DNA of 64,000 bases from Hyphomicrobiales bacterium (GCA_900470805.1 UCCA01000037.1:74726-138725); one strand, 5' to 3'. Positions 47,267 to 60,190 are shown, counted from the stretch's first letter. A program made the numbers and translations. Notes: a model not told the origin generated them from the letters alone.

Positions 47267-48435
47267 ATGAAAATGCGACGTGAAGTCCCGTCAGCATGCC
47301 TCCTGATTTTATCGGCAACGCTGATAGCCGCACCGAGGATCGCGGCGGCGGAGGCTGGGCCCTCCGTCGGCGTGTTCAGCATCCCGGTTCAAGATGTCTC
47401 GCCGAAGCATGAATTCGTCGGCCGTGTCGAAGCAGTTAATGCCGTCAATATCCGGTCACGAATCGAAGGATTTCTGGAAGAACGCCTTTTTGACGAGGGC
47501 CAAGTTATCAAGAAAGATCAGGATCTTTTCCTGATCGACAAGCGATCCCTTCAGATATCTCTGGAGGATGCCAAGGCCGCGCTTGCTGGCGCTCAGGCGA
47601 CCTTGGACGATGCCCAGCGCCGGGTGGCGCGAAATCAGTCTCTGAGCAGCCAGACCGTATCGCGCGCGACGCTGGAGGAAAGCCAGGCGGCGCTTGAAAC
47701 CGGACAGGCAAACCTGTTGTCGGCGCAGGCACGCGTCGCCCAAGCCGAACTCAATCTCAGCTACACACGCATAGCTTCGCCGATAGGCGGTCGGATCGGG
47801 GCGGCGGAATTGTCGGTTGGAAGTTTCGTCAGCGGCAGTTCGACAACGCTTGCGCGTGTCGTCGAAATGGATCCGATCCGAGTCGTATTCTCCGTGAGCG
47901 ACCGGTCCATCCTCGATCTGCGCGGGGCGGCAGGCGATGTCGGCAAGGAAAAGCTCGCCAGCCGGTACAAGCCCAGCCTGAGGTTCTCGAACGGACGAAC
48001 CTACAAGGAGCCGGGAGAGATTGAATTTTTCGGCAATGAAATCGACATGGCAACGGGAACGCTGGCGGTGCGTACGCTATTTCCCAACCCGGATGCCCTT
48101 CTCATTCCGGGCCAGTTTGTCACTGTTGTTATATCGGAAGCGGAGAACACACTCCTCCCAGTGGTGCCATCTGGGGCCGTGCAGCAGGATCGTGAGGGCA
48201 AATTCGTCCTGGTGGTCAATGAGAAGAATGTCGTGGAGTCGCGGCGGATAAAGGTTTCCCGGCAAATAGGAGGTAACTGGGCCGTGGACGAGGGCCTGAA
48301 AGGCGGCGAACGACTGATCGTCGAAGGCCTTCAGAACGTCTCCGAAGGCGTCATCGTCAACCCTGCCGACGTCTCTCCGACCGACAGCAGCGTGATTTCG
48401 CTCGCTCCCGGCGCATCGCAGTCAGGTTCAGCGCA

Positions 48436-48439
<4 letters not shown>
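47267..48439 (+). CDS. RND efflux periplasmic adaptor (membrane fusion protein)
   Basis: A 390-residue HlyD/AcrA-type adaptor. The signal peptide ends near PRIAAAEAG and the lipoyl half begins [21 protein letters not shown] helical hairpin lies about 90-160 ([40 protein letters not shown]), then a beta-barrel ([20 protein letters not shown]) and a membrane-proximal domain. The ATG at 47267 has GGAG eight bases before it. It overlaps the pump gene (ATGA) and forms with it one efflux unit. No outer-membrane channel or regulator is adjacent. Confidence 0.94.
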
Positions 48440-51603
<3,164 letters not shown>

Positions 51604-51673
51604 TGTTCAGTGGCAGGTGAGAAAACTTTCCGTCGCGAATTCTCTCCAACCTTCTCAAAGTCATCGATAGGCA

Positions 51674-52405
51674 TCACAAGCGGCCAAGAAGGCGTTTGGT
51701 AGGACTGGAACGGTGCGGATCGATGCAATGGAACAAAGCGGTTGCCCGCAAGGCGCTTTCGTCAATGGCGTCGTTCGTGTGAATACTCCTGTATCCCCAG
51801 AAGAGATAAAGACTGCCCGGCACCATTGCCACGCGCTTTATCCAGGTCGAGCGTCCGGATTTCCGACGCAACGTGGATTGTGTGGCCCGATTGTCGACCA
51901 GAGCCTTGTCGACGATATTAGCGATATATGTTGACCGCACGGGCCGGGTATTCGGGATGATCAGAAAGTCACCACGTAAACCCGTCGTCGGTATGATGAC
52001 GGGCAACAGCACGGTTATAAGATATGAATCATAGTGAAATTTCAGAGAGTGCCGGACCATGCTCGCGCCCGTCAGACATCGAAATGTGGTGTGAAATGTC
52101 ACATCCTCCACCGGGAGGCCGTGGGCGATGTGAGATAATCTGGAGCAGAACGTCTTGAATTCGGGAAGCCTTTCAAGCTCATCCACTCCAGATCCCGCGA
52201 GATGCTTGTCCGCAAGCGATACCGATTGGCTCTCTGCTTCAGAAACTACGTTTGCCGCCTGGCGTTGAAGGCAATTCAGGTCTTCGGGCGACAAAAAAGC
52301 CTGCGAACAGTAAATGCCATCGGCCTCCACAGTTCGCGCGATCGTCTCGAGATCGCTATCGGTCCGAGAGTTTAGCCAGGATCTCGTGATGGTCAGATCA
52401 AGCAT
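51674..52405 (-). CDS. Putative 2-oxoglutarate/Fe(II) dioxygenase (PhyH-like)
   Basis: A 243-residue protein with a possible 2-oxoglutarate oxygenase facial triad: His124 and Asp126 in SLKFHYDSYLIT, distal His209 in YRSIHTNDA and a 2OG-binding Arg220 in ALRATALFHCIDP, on a predicted double-stranded beta helix. The family assignment is by motif spacing only. It follows the glycosyltransferase gene 52479-53366 on the same strand and probably shares its transcript, inside the EPS locus. It could modify a sugar or a side-group, for example by hydroxylation, but I cannot name the reaction. Confidence 0.55.
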   Translation of the reverse strand: MLDLTITRSWLNSRTDSDLETIARTVEADGIYCSQAFLSPEDLNCLQRQAANVVSEAESQSVSLADKHLAGSGVDELERLPEFKTFCSRLSHIAHGLPVEDVTFHTTFRCLTGASMVRHSLKFHYDSYLITVLLPVIIPTTGLRGDFLIIPNTRPVRSTYIANIVDKALVDNRATQSTLRRKSGRSTWIKRVAMVPGSLYLFWGYRSIHTNDAIDESALRATALFHCIDPHRSSPTKRLLGRL

Positions 52406-52478
52406 CGCAGCCTCGCGGTGATTGTTTCGCTATAACCATCATTCCTCTTTTCAAAGAGGCGACTTATGGCGAGATTGA

Positions 52479-53366
52479 CTATCCAGCGTGATAGTGTCGG
52501 TAGGTACGACCGATGCTGGGAAGAAACTCCCGCAACACCGACTTTACCCCCAGTGCCTTGCCGTTCTGGCGAAAGCGGAAGTTTTCGATACACGCTTCAA
52601 GGACACGCGCCGGATAGACGTCCTTAAAAAAGCGAAGTGCGTCGATCTCGTCGAAAACGGTGTGCAGATAAGATCCGACGGGAGGTGCGATGTCCTTCCA
52701 CAATCCCATGCGCGTCAAGATGTTGTTGAACAAGTGGATGGTCGAAGCATGCTGGCATTTGACGCGGCATTCCTCACAGTGGCTAGGCAAGAAGACCTTC
52801 CAGATTTCATGATGGCCGATTGGGTAAAAATGCGAATGATCGTAAAGCTTGATGTGGGGTTGTGATCTTGCAAAGGCCGAAATCATACGCGGGCCCGTAT
52901 CACCCCACCGTAGATTCGTATCGAGCTTCGACCGCATTTGCGCCAGGATGACGTCGAGGTTTCTGTGGTCCGCAATATAGAAAATTGCTCCATTTACGCC
53001 GCCGTCGTCTTCCTGCGCCAGGATGTCCGGCCAGTCGCTGTCAGCAGCGCTTCTGAGCATGAGAAGATCGGAATCGACCCAAACCCTGCCGCACGCCTTT
53101 ACCATCTCATATCTGAAAAGGTCAGAGAAATGCGCCAGATCTGGTTTCCCGTCATGCAGAACGCGCTCGGTCATTTTCCTGTCGATGACCTCAGTTGCGT
53201 CCGCAGTTTTTATCCCGGGTGGAACGTTTGGAATAGTTTCGTAGGAAAACAAGACCAGATCGTAACCGTGTGCGGCGTACGAGAAAAGGCAAGCCTGTTC
53301 AATCGCGCTCAATTCGCCTTGAGCCCAGAACGCACCAACACCTCTCTCCATAAGAACATCAGCCAT
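52479..53366 (-). CDS. Glycosyltransferase with DXD motif (GT32/Caps_synth-like)
   Basis: A 295-residue putative sugar transferase. The DxD nucleotide-sugar motif is WVDSDLLML (Asp98, Asp100) after HFSDLFRYEMVKACGRV, the usual context of GT32-like enzymes, and WGDTGPRMISAF near residue 155 is another family string. There is no signal peptide, so it is cytoplasmic or membrane-associated. The start at 53366 lacks a clear ribosome site. It probably transfers a sugar to the EPS repeat unit. It is divergent from the Wzy-like gene, with about 240 bases of upstream DNA shared. Confidence 0.72.
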   Translation of the reverse strand: MADVLMERGVGAFWAQGELSAIEQACLFSYAAHGYDLVLFSYETIPNVPPGIKTADATEVIDRKMTERVLHDGKPDLAHFSDLFRYEMVKACGRVWVDSDLLMLRSAADSDWPDILAQEDDGGVNGAIFYIADHRNLDVILAQMRSKLDTNLRWGDTGPRMISAFARSQPHIKLYDHSHFYPIGHHEIWKVFLPSHCEECRVKCQHASTIHLFNNILTRMGLWKDIAPPVGSYLHTVFDEIDALRFFKDVYPARVLEACIENFRFRQNGKALGVKSVLREFLPSIGRTYRHYHAG

Positions 53367-53605
53367 CGGCGGTCTTCGCCCAACGTTCCCAGACAGATTC
53401 TTGCATCGTAAAACGCGACCCGAAGCTGAAATGGATGCAATCGGCGGCGTCGCACGGGGGAATTATAAGCTGTAATCAAGCTTCGTCAAACCCGCGTGCC
53501 AAGGTTGATAAAGAATATCGATGATAAATCACGGGGTATTGGAATTCAGAGCGATAACAATTACCTTCCTTGTCGGCGTCAGTTGCAATCGCAAAGGTTG
53601 ATATA

Positions 53606-54982
53606 TTGATTCAGCCTATCGGTATTGCAACAATTTTGTTGGGTGTCGCTGGCCTTGCTTTCGGTCTTGCGCCGACGGTGTTCATCTTCGCGTCGCTTTG
53701 CCTGTTTGGATCGGCTGCGGCAATTATTTATGGGTCCGCCAGCATTCAGCCCGCGCACCTCTATCTTCTATTCGTCGTTGTCTGTGCTTTTAAAACCGAT
53801 CGGAATGTTGTTGCCGCGGTACAAACCCTTCGATTGGGAAGGCCTGGATTTTGGCTTGCATGCCTGCTTGTCTACGGCACGTTGACTGCTTATTTCGCAC
53901 CGCGCTTCTTCGCCTCAGCAAGCCTCATCATTCCATTGGGCGCGTCGGATTATCCATCGACGGGAGGCGCAGTTCCACTTGGCCCCGTGTCCAGCAATCT
54001 CACGCAGACAATCTATCTCGGGGCAGACATGATCTGCTTTCTGGCTATCGTTGCGACCGCCTCGACGAACAGCGGCCTCAAAGCGACTGTTCGGGGATTG
54101 CTCGCCTATGCGGCATTCAACGTCCTGTTCGCATTTATCGATATCGGAACGAGCGCCACTGGAACTCAATATCTGCTAAGTTTCATGCGTAATGCCCAAT
54201 ACACCTTTCATGATGACGACATCATCAACGGCACCCGGCGTATCATTGGTTCCTGGCCGGAGGCTTCTGCCTTTGCCGGAACGACGCTCGGGGCATTGGG
54301 ATTTACCGCTACGCTATGGCTGCGCCATCGGGGAGGAGCCTGGATCGGTGTTATCGCATTGATTTCGTTGATCTTGATTGTCGCGAGCACATCATCGACC
54401 GGACTGGTGGCGGCACCAGTTTGCCTCGCAGTCCTGTACGCAACAGCAATTGCAGGTTGCGGAACCGGGCTGCGACGTGGTCGCAGCAATTCAGTCACCC
54501 TGGTCGTGCCTTTCCTTGTGACGATTGTCGCCGTCTGGGTGGCAATCAATCCTGCCGTCTACGACAGGCTTTACGACTACGCGGACCTGCTTGTCTTCAG
54601 CAAGCCGACGTCACATTCCGGGATGGAGCGGGCTGCGTGGAACGCCTATGGCATTCAAAATCTTTGGGACTCCTGGGGTTTGGGCGTTGGGCTCGGAACG
54701 GCCAGAACCTCGAGTTTTCCAGTAGCGGTGCTGTCGAATGTCGGGCTGCCGGGAACGCTTCTCTTCGGCCTTTTCCTCATCTCTCTGTTTGCCCCAAACG
54801 GACAGGCGTCCGATGCCTATGCGGCCGACATCAGGCTGTCCGCACTCAATGGATGCCTATGTTTGCTCGTGGGAGCGGTGATTGCAGGCGCAACCGTTGA
54901 CCTTGGATTGCTCTTTTTCATCTTCGCGGGCGTGGCTACGAGCCGTCCACAAAAGGCATCTGAACAATCCGTGGCTTCTTGA
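53606..54982 (+). CDS. O-antigen-ligase/Wzy-like polysaccharide polymerase
   Basis: A 458-residue membrane protein with about ten to twelve helices and a large periplasmic loop near residues 215-240, followed by the ligase/polymerase motif region HSGMERAAWNAYGIQNLWDS and GLGVGLGTARTSSFPVAVLS. No ATG lies at the front: the frame opens after a stop at 53555-53557 with TTGs at 53570 and 53606. AAAGG eight bases before 53606 favours that one. It is probably the EPS repeat-unit polymerase (ExoQ-like role). It converges on the GH16 gene. Confidence 0.8.
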   Translation: MIQPIGIATILLGVAGLAFGLAPTVFIFASLCLFGSAAAIIYGSASIQPAHLYLLFVVVCAFKTDRNVVAAVQTLRLGRPGFWLACLLVYGTLTAYFAPRFFASASLIIPLGASDYPSTGGAVPLGPVSSNLTQTIYLGADMICFLAIVATASTNSGLKATVRGLLAYAAFNVLFAFIDIGTSATGTQYLLSFMRNAQYTFHDDDIINGTRRIIGSWPEASAFAGTTLGALGFTATLWLRHRGGAWIGVIALISLILIVASTSSTGLVAAPVCLAVLYATAIAGCGTGLRRGRSNSVTLVVPFLVTIVAVWVAINPAVYDRLYDYADLLVFSKPTSHSGMERAAWNAYGIQNLWDSWGLGVGLGTARTSSFPVAVLSNVGLPGTLLFGLFLISLFAPNGQASDAYAADIRLSALNGCLCLLVGAVIAGATVDLGLLFFIFAGVATSRPQKASEQSVAS

Positions 54983-55034
54983 GACTTATCTATTTCTAGC
55001 GGCAAACCGGTCGTTCTCGGCAAGAGAAGACTGC

Positions 55035-55958
55035 TCATTGATAGACCCGAAACCAATCAACTCGCATATGCGCATTCAAGTGCTCGTCTAACAATTTGCT
55101 CGGATACGCGTAATCGGCGCGCAACGCGAGGGTGAGCAAAGGCCAAAAGAGATCACCATCAATATCAAGTTCAGCGGACCGGTTGATCGGCCAAACGGCG
55201 GGCGTTCCGGTTCGCGTGTCGATAACAGGTTTTCTCTCGAAATAGGGACTGCAACTGGTCTCATCGACCAGAATGCCGTAATTGCAGTATTGGGTCGTCA
55301 TATCCCTATCGGTTGTCACGCCGGTGCCCTCGTGATGCTCACCGGGTTTGCCCCATTCGTGAAGGTAAGTGCCGTAGAGCGTTGGCTCGAACCCCTTGTG
55401 CTCGACGACGTCCAATTCGATGCTTGTCTGCGGGGCGAGAATGCTCCGACCGTTCATCAACCAAAAAGCTGGCCATGTCAGGGGATGCCTGGGAAACAGC
55501 ATTCTTGCCTCGAAATACCCGGTTCGCCATCCTCGCGTAACCGTGCCGTCTCGGCTGGCGGTTTGAAGATTGCCTGAAATCCACTGAAATTCGTTGAGGT
55601 TGTTCCCGTAGTATTGTGGAACGGACATGGGCTTGCCTATGTGCCTCACGGAAATCTGTAGCGCCTTGTTATCCGTGGCTTGCGGATCATCGACGATCTC
55701 GTAAGGATCGAAACCCTCTTCGCCGCCTCGGCGTGCGAAGGCGGATCGCCCATAAAATCCGGCATCCGCCGTTCCAGCTTTGGGTCCGGCATTCCATACC
55801 GACCAATCGATCGACGCGAAATTTTCGTCGAATAGGAGCTTGCGGCCGATCGTGGGATCGATTGGCGCCGCGCGTGTCGATCGAGCCAGCACGCAAATCC
55901 CTGCAAGGCTTGCCCCCGCCCTAAGCAATTGCCGTCTTGTTGCCTGAAGTGAGCTCAT
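55035..55958 (-). CDS. GH16-family glycoside hydrolase, Tat-exported
   Basis: A 307-residue secreted beta-glucanase-like enzyme. A Tat-type signal is suggested by TRRQLLRAGASLAG at residues 7-20. The GH16 catalytic motif is Glu181-Leu-Asp183-Val-Val-Glu186 in SIELDVVEHKG, preceded by GYFEARMLFPRHPLTWPAFW. It could trim or shorten the EPS, as ExoK and ExsH do for succinoglycan (established for those; inferred here). The downstream end of a two-gene minus-strand unit with the glycosyltransferase 55980-57122, 21 bases apart. Confidence 0.88.
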   Translation of the reverse strand: MSSLQATRRQLLRAGASLAGICVLARSTRAAPIDPTIGRKLLFDENFASIDWSVWNAGPKAGTADAGFYGRSAFARRGGEEGFDPYEIVDDPQATDNKALQISVRHIGKPMSVPQYYGNNLNEFQWISGNLQTASRDGTVTRGWRTGYFEARMLFPRHPLTWPAFWLMNGRSILAPQTSIELDVVEHKGFEPTLYGTYLHEWGKPGEHHEGTGVTTDRDMTTQYCNYGILVDETSCSPYFERKPVIDTRTGTPAVWPINRSAELDIDGDLFWPLLTLALRADYAYPSKLLDEHLNAHMRVDWFRVYQ

Positions 55959-55979
55959 GTTCGCCCTCGCGGAACGGAA

Positions 55980-57122
55980 CTATCTTGCCGCAGCGCGCAG
56001 TGCGTCTGCATGGACATCGACCACACGTTCGGGACTATAGCGTTCGATGAATGTTCGTCTGAACTGTGCGGAGTTCTTCTCCTGTTCGATATTGTCGCAA
56101 TAGTAGATCATCGCATCGACCAAAGCTGCTTCCGATCCCGTCTCGACAAGCCGACCAAGCCGCTGATCGACGAGAATATCGCTCGGGCCGAACTCGCAGT
56201 CGGTTGCGATAACGGGAAGCCCGAAGCGCAAAGCCTCGCAAATCGCCAACGACCAGCCTTCCCAACGCGAGGTCGAGACATAAACATCGCTCCTGCAGAG
56301 CGCATCCTGCGGATTATCGGGGTGAAACTCGATACTCGCAAGCGTCTGCAAACCCAGCGAACCAATTTGATCACGCAGTGATTGCTCGTCCTCCCCGTGT
56401 CCAACCATTTTCAATCTGACATTGGGACGCTGGCGGGCCAAGTCAGCGAACGCTTGCAACAGGATGTCCTGACCCTTCTGATAGGAAAAACGGCCGACAT
56501 TGACGAAGGTAACAAGACCGGTATTGCGGGAGAGGGGGGCATCCGCGCCGTCAAAGCGACGCACTGGGTTTGGAACCCATCTTTGGGGGGTATCGCTGGG
56601 GAACATCAGCCTGAAAGCGGCAAGCTGGCGCGGCGAAGTGCCGAAAACACAAGAGGCGCGTTTGAGAAAGAAAATCCGCATCAAGAAGAACAGCAGTCGG
56701 GCTTTCAGATGACTACATTCCTTTGCTGGATTCCCGTGCAGATGAACGACGAATTTCTGGCGAAGTCCAAGGCATGACGCCATCGCGACCACAGCGGGTT
56801 CCACTTGCGGTACGATGACAAGGCTGTAGTCCTTGCTCCTCACCACACGCCGGAATGTTCTCATTAGTTGGATGCGACTGCGCGGGCGGTGATCTATCGT
56901 ATTGTATATCGGCCGCGGTGGTCGATTTGGGTGAGATGTGGTGTAGAGAACATCAACTTCGAAGTCGTGTGCGTACTTTTCCGTCAACTTGGTGCAGATC
57001 GAGTCAATTACCCGCTCAATTCCCGCAAATGTTCTGGTTCCTGGTTGTATATAGAGGATTTTTCGGCGGTTGCTTGGAGTGCCCCTAGTTTCGAGCGTGA
57101 CCGCGCCAGATTTTCTCTGCAT
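55980..57122 (-). CDS. Glycosyltransferase family 4
   Basis: A 380-residue GT-B enzyme. The N-terminal acceptor domain begins ILYIQPGTRTFAGIERVIDS; the donor-domain strings are TFVNVGRFSYQKGQDILLQA near residue 210 and VYVSTSRWEGWSLAICEALR near 300, with the E-x7-E motif in the latter. The ATG at 57122 starts shortly before the first strand; an upstream frame to 57176 is open without a ribosome site. It should add a sugar to the lipid-linked EPS unit; the sugar is unknown. Confidence 0.88.
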   Translation of the reverse strand: MQRKSGAVTLETRGTPSNRRKILYIQPGTRTFAGIERVIDSICTKLTEKYAHDFEVDVLYTTSHPNRPPRPIYNTIDHRPRSRIQLMRTFRRVVRSKDYSLVIVPQVEPAVVAMASCLGLRQKFVVHLHGNPAKECSHLKARLLFFLMRIFFLKRASCVFGTSPRQLAAFRLMFPSDTPQRWVPNPVRRFDGADAPLSRNTGLVTFVNVGRFSYQKGQDILLQAFADLARQRPNVRLKMVGHGEDEQSLRDQIGSLGLQTLASIEFHPDNPQDALCRSDVYVSTSRWEGWSLAICEALRFGLPVIATDCEFGPSDILVDQRLGRLVETGSEAALVDAMIYYCDNIEQEKNSAQFRRTFIERYSPERVVDVHADALRAAAR

Positions 57123-57272
57123 CAATCCACGTCCTCTTGAACTTGTTGAGGTGCGAGATATTATACAGTAATACAAGGAAATATCGACAGATGATGTCCC
57201 TATTGGATGATCTTCGTCATATCTCCGCCGGCTGCCGACAGAGCATCGATCGTTTAATTCTTACTGATAGTT

Positions 57273-58928
57273 GTGTCCAACCCAATCAAAATGGGCGCCA
57301 TGGCCATCTTGGACCTCCATAATACCGCGCTTCCTTCGGATTTTGTTCTTCAGGGCGATGTCTGCATTGTGGGATCTGGTCCTGCCGGGTGTGTCATCGC
57401 CCGTGAGTTTTCCAGAAGCAGTTTGCAGGTCATTCTGCTGGAAAGTGGAAGCTTCGCACGCGACCCGGCAGCAGACGAGTTGAATGAGATCGACAACATT
57501 GGTCGCCCGCGCGCGCACGACCAATGGAGCGTCCGCAATCGGATCGTTGGCGGAAGTTCACACACGTGGGGCGGGCGATGCGCAGCGTTCGATGAGATCG
57601 ATTTCCAACAGCGTGACTGGGTGCCTTTTTCAGGCTGGCCAATCGCAAGGAATGATCTCCTACCCTATCTCGACCGCAGTGCCGGCTATCTTGGGCTTGC
57701 CGTGGGCAGCGGCTTCAGCGATGCGCGGTTTTGGAGCCTTGCTAAATTACGGGCGCCGGTTCCCGAACTCGACGCTCGCCTGCTTGAGCCTTTCTTCTGG
57801 CAGTTCAGCCGCGGTTTGAACGAAAGCTATCCGTTCGAATATGTGCGGTTCGGAAGGGATTTGGTCAGCCAGATCAGTCCGCAGACGACACTCGTGACGG
57901 GAGCCACTGTGCAACGTGTCTTGACGACACCAGAGCAATCAAATTGCCGTGGTGTGGAGTTTGTCACACCCGATGGGCATCCCGGGACGGTGGTTGCGTC
58001 ACGCGTTATCCTTTGCGCGGGCGGCATCGAAAATCCTCGGATACTTCTCAATTCCGGCTCCGCCGGCCTTGGGAATCGCCATGATCAAGTCGGGCGTTAC
58101 CTTATGGATCATTTGAGAGGTCCAATCGGGCAGTTCGACGTTACGACATCTCATATCCTCCAGCGTCGTTTCGGCCGCTACAATCTCAAGCGCCATTTCT
58201 TCCGAGCCGGCATGCGGCTGAGCCCCGTCGTTCAACGACACGAAGGGTTGCTGAACTGTGCCGCATGGCTTGGTGAGGGTTTGGCAACGGACGATCCTTG
58301 GGACGCGCTCAGGCGAGTGCTGAGCCGCAGATCGCGACGGTATGGCGACGTATCGACTGTTGTCAGAAACAGTCGATTTATCGCCCGTGGGGCTTTCGAA
58401 TACTTTAGCCGCCATAACGGGCTGCCACGCAAGCTCGAGCACCTAACGCTCGATTGCATGAGCGAGCAGGTCCCCAGTCCCATTAGCCGCGTGACGCTGT
58501 CCGATCAGCGTGATCGCTTCGGCATGCGGTTGCCGCGGATAGATTGGCGCAGCAGCCCGAACGAGGCGAGGACGATGCATCGGTTAGCGGAGCTCGTGGT
58601 GAGTGAGTTCAAACGAATGGATTTGCCCAAGCCAGACCTCGCTGAATGGGTAAGGGATCGTGCGGAGATACCGGCAAGCTTTCTGGATGTGGCGCATCCA
58701 ACGGGGACGACACGCATCTCGTTGGACCCTACTCAGGGGGTAGTGGATGCAAATTGTGAGGTCCATGATACGCCAAATCTGTTTGTCGCCGGCAGTTCGG
58801 TTTTCCCAACCGGCGGCCATTGCAATCCCACGCAAATGATCGTGGCGATGGCAATCCGGCTGGCTGATCATGTGCGCATCGGCTTGGGGGAGAAGGTGAT
58901 AATCGAGGATGCGGTCGATGCAAGGTGA
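57273..58928 (+). CDS. GMC-family FAD oxidoreductase in the EPS locus
   Basis: A 551-residue flavoprotein. The FAD motif DVCIVGSGPAGCVIAREFSR is near residue 29, IVGGSSHTWGGRCAAFDEID near 92, and the C-terminal GMC domain has DVAHPTGTTRISLDPTQGVV and TPNLFVAGSSVFPTGGHCNP, with a His in AHPTGT. The start is uncertain: GTG 57273, ATG 57291 or ATG 57300, none with a strong ribosome site. It overlaps the epimerase gene by 11 bases, so the two act together. It resembles the carbohydrate 3-dehydrogenase-type GMC subgroup. A sugar-oxidising enzyme beside EPS glycosyltransferases is unusual. Confidence 0.85.
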   Translation: MSNPIKMGAMAILDLHNTALPSDFVLQGDVCIVGSGPAGCVIAREFSRSSLQVILLESGSFARDPAADELNEIDNIGRPRAHDQWSVRNRIVGGSSHTWGGRCAAFDEIDFQQRDWVPFSGWPIARNDLLPYLDRSAGYLGLAVGSGFSDARFWSLAKLRAPVPELDARLLEPFFWQFSRGLNESYPFEYVRFGRDLVSQISPQTTLVTGATVQRVLTTPEQSNCRGVEFVTPDGHPGTVVASRVILCAGGIENPRILLNSGSAGLGNRHDQVGRYLMDHLRGPIGQFDVTTSHILQRRFGRYNLKRHFFRAGMRLSPVVQRHEGLLNCAAWLGEGLATDDPWDALRRVLSRRSRRYGDVSTVVRNSRFIARGAFEYFSRHNGLPRKLEHLTLDCMSEQVPSPISRVTLSDQRDRFGMRLPRIDWRSSPNEARTMHRLAELVVSEFKRMDLPKPDLAEWVRDRAEIPASFLDVAHPTGTTRISLDPTQGVVDANCEVHDTPNLFVAGSSVFPTGGHCNPTQMIVAMAIRLADHVRIGLGEKVIIEDAVDAR

Positions 58929-59892
58929 CACTGTGCTTGTGACCGGCGCGACGGGTCGCATTGGCCGGGTGGTCATCGCCGATTTGGTCAGCCGCGGTTT
59001 TCGCGTGCGGGCAACGACTTCACGAGCAGCGGTTGATGCTGGCAATGAGCTAGGCATCGACTGGCGGACAGTGGACTTCCTTCGCGATGCGGATCTCGAT
59101 GCACTCGTATCCGGTTGCCAAGCCGTTATTCATCTTGCGGCCGAACTGGGCCGAATGGACAGGATGAGGCAGGTAAACACCGACGCCACAATGCGCTTGG
59201 CGGCTGCCGCGGAACGGACTGGGTGCGTTGTGTTTTGTTACGTGAGTTCCGTCGCCGTTTACGGCAGCGGTCGGTCGGTAGAGATCGATGAAGATTCCCC
59301 ATGCCTGACGCCGGACCGGGATGTGGCGAGTGAATACCGGGCGCTCGACTACGTGCGGATGTATGGGCGCACAAAACTGGCGGGGGAACTGGCTTTGGAA
59401 GCGTTGGCGGATCGTGTTGTTTATCTCGTCGCCAGACCGGCAGTGGTGGTGGATGTGAGGCAGATAATCGGCGTTCGTGAATGGAAGATAGCGAAGCGGC
59501 TGCTCACCGCCCACCGTCATGCCCATCATGTCTATGTCGGCGACGTCTCGGATGCTTTAATATGGCTGATGCAGCGTGGTCTTGAAGGATTTTGGCCCCC
59601 TGGCCGTGCCGCGGTGTTCAACGTCGCGGAAGACGATCGGGAAGGGCCGCGATACATCGATTTCATGCGAAAAGCTCTGGCTGTCAGCGGCGATGTCCGT
59701 TTTCGCGCCATCGCCGTTCCGTCAATCGCGGATCGGACGCTCGAAGCTTTGCGATTTCGCTCAATGTCGCTGAGGTACCCGCTCTGGCGTATGCGCTTTT
59801 CGAGCAAGCGTCTCGAGGCGGCAGGCTATCGGTTCCCGTATGGAATGGCTGAAGCAGAGCGACTGGCGCTCGCGAGCCTCACTTCAGGGTAG
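58918..59892 (+). CDS. NAD-dependent epimerase/dehydratase family protein
   Basis: A 324-residue extended short-chain dehydrogenase. The Rossmann motif is VLVTGATGRIGRVVIADL; the catalytic pattern is Tyr-x3-Lys in YVRMYGRTKLAGEL near residue 145 (TYR then Lys three residues on), and a Ser sits in VSSVAVYG. GAGG nine bases before the ATG at 58918, which overlaps the GMC stop, supports the start. It probably epimerises or reduces a nucleotide sugar or keto sugar made by the GMC enzyme (inference). It converges on a small membrane-protein gene. Confidence 0.88.
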   Translation: MQGDTVLVTGATGRIGRVVIADLVSRGFRVRATTSRAAVDAGNELGIDWRTVDFLRDADLDALVSGCQAVIHLAAELGRMDRMRQVNTDATMRLAAAAERTGCVVFCYVSSVAVYGSGRSVEIDEDSPCLTPDRDVASEYRALDYVRMYGRTKLAGELALEALADRVVYLVARPAVVVDVRQIIGVREWKIAKRLLTAHRHAHHVYVGDVSDALIWLMQRGLEGFWPPGRAAVFNVAEDDREGPRYIDFMRKALAVSGDVRFRAIAVPSIADRTLEALRFRSMSLRYPLWRMRFSSKRLEAAGYRFPYGMAEAERLALASLTSG

Positions 59893-59899
59893 CTTCGCC

Positions 59900-60190
59900 T
59901 TAATCGGCACGAAACTTGGACTGAATTTTTTCCACCGGTTGCCGCCGGCGGGGTCGCTCGCGACCGTAGATCAGATGGAGGATCGCATGTCCGGCCAGAT
60001 AGCCGCCTTCGAGCAGTGTGGCCATGGATGCAGCCATCAAGGCGATATCCGTCGTTGATCGGCCGCTTCCCAGACCAAAGACCGCGACGAGCGCGATTGC
60101 TACAAACACACCGACGGTGAATACAAGCAGCGGAATGCGAACAGCGCTGATCGCACCGATAACCACACAAGCAGGGACTGCCCAGCCCAT
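59900..60190 (-). CDS. Small two-helix membrane protein, ExoX-like topology
   Basis: A 96-residue protein with hydrophobic segments at about 4-38 and 52-68 and a basic C-terminal tail (YGRERPRRRQPVEK). Size, two helices and basic tail resemble ExoX/PsiA, small inhibitors of the ExoY priming step in rhizobia, but sequence identity is too weak for a firm call. GGAG seven bases before the ATG at 60190 decides the start. It follows the ExoF-like gene on the same strand by about 100 bases, within the EPS locus, the expected neighbourhood for such a regulator. Confidence 0.6.
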   Translation of the reverse strand: MGWAVPACVVIGAISAVRIPLLVFTVGVFVAIALVAVFGLGSGRSTTDIALMAASMATLLEGGYLAGHAILHLIYGRERPRRRQPVEKIQSKFRAD

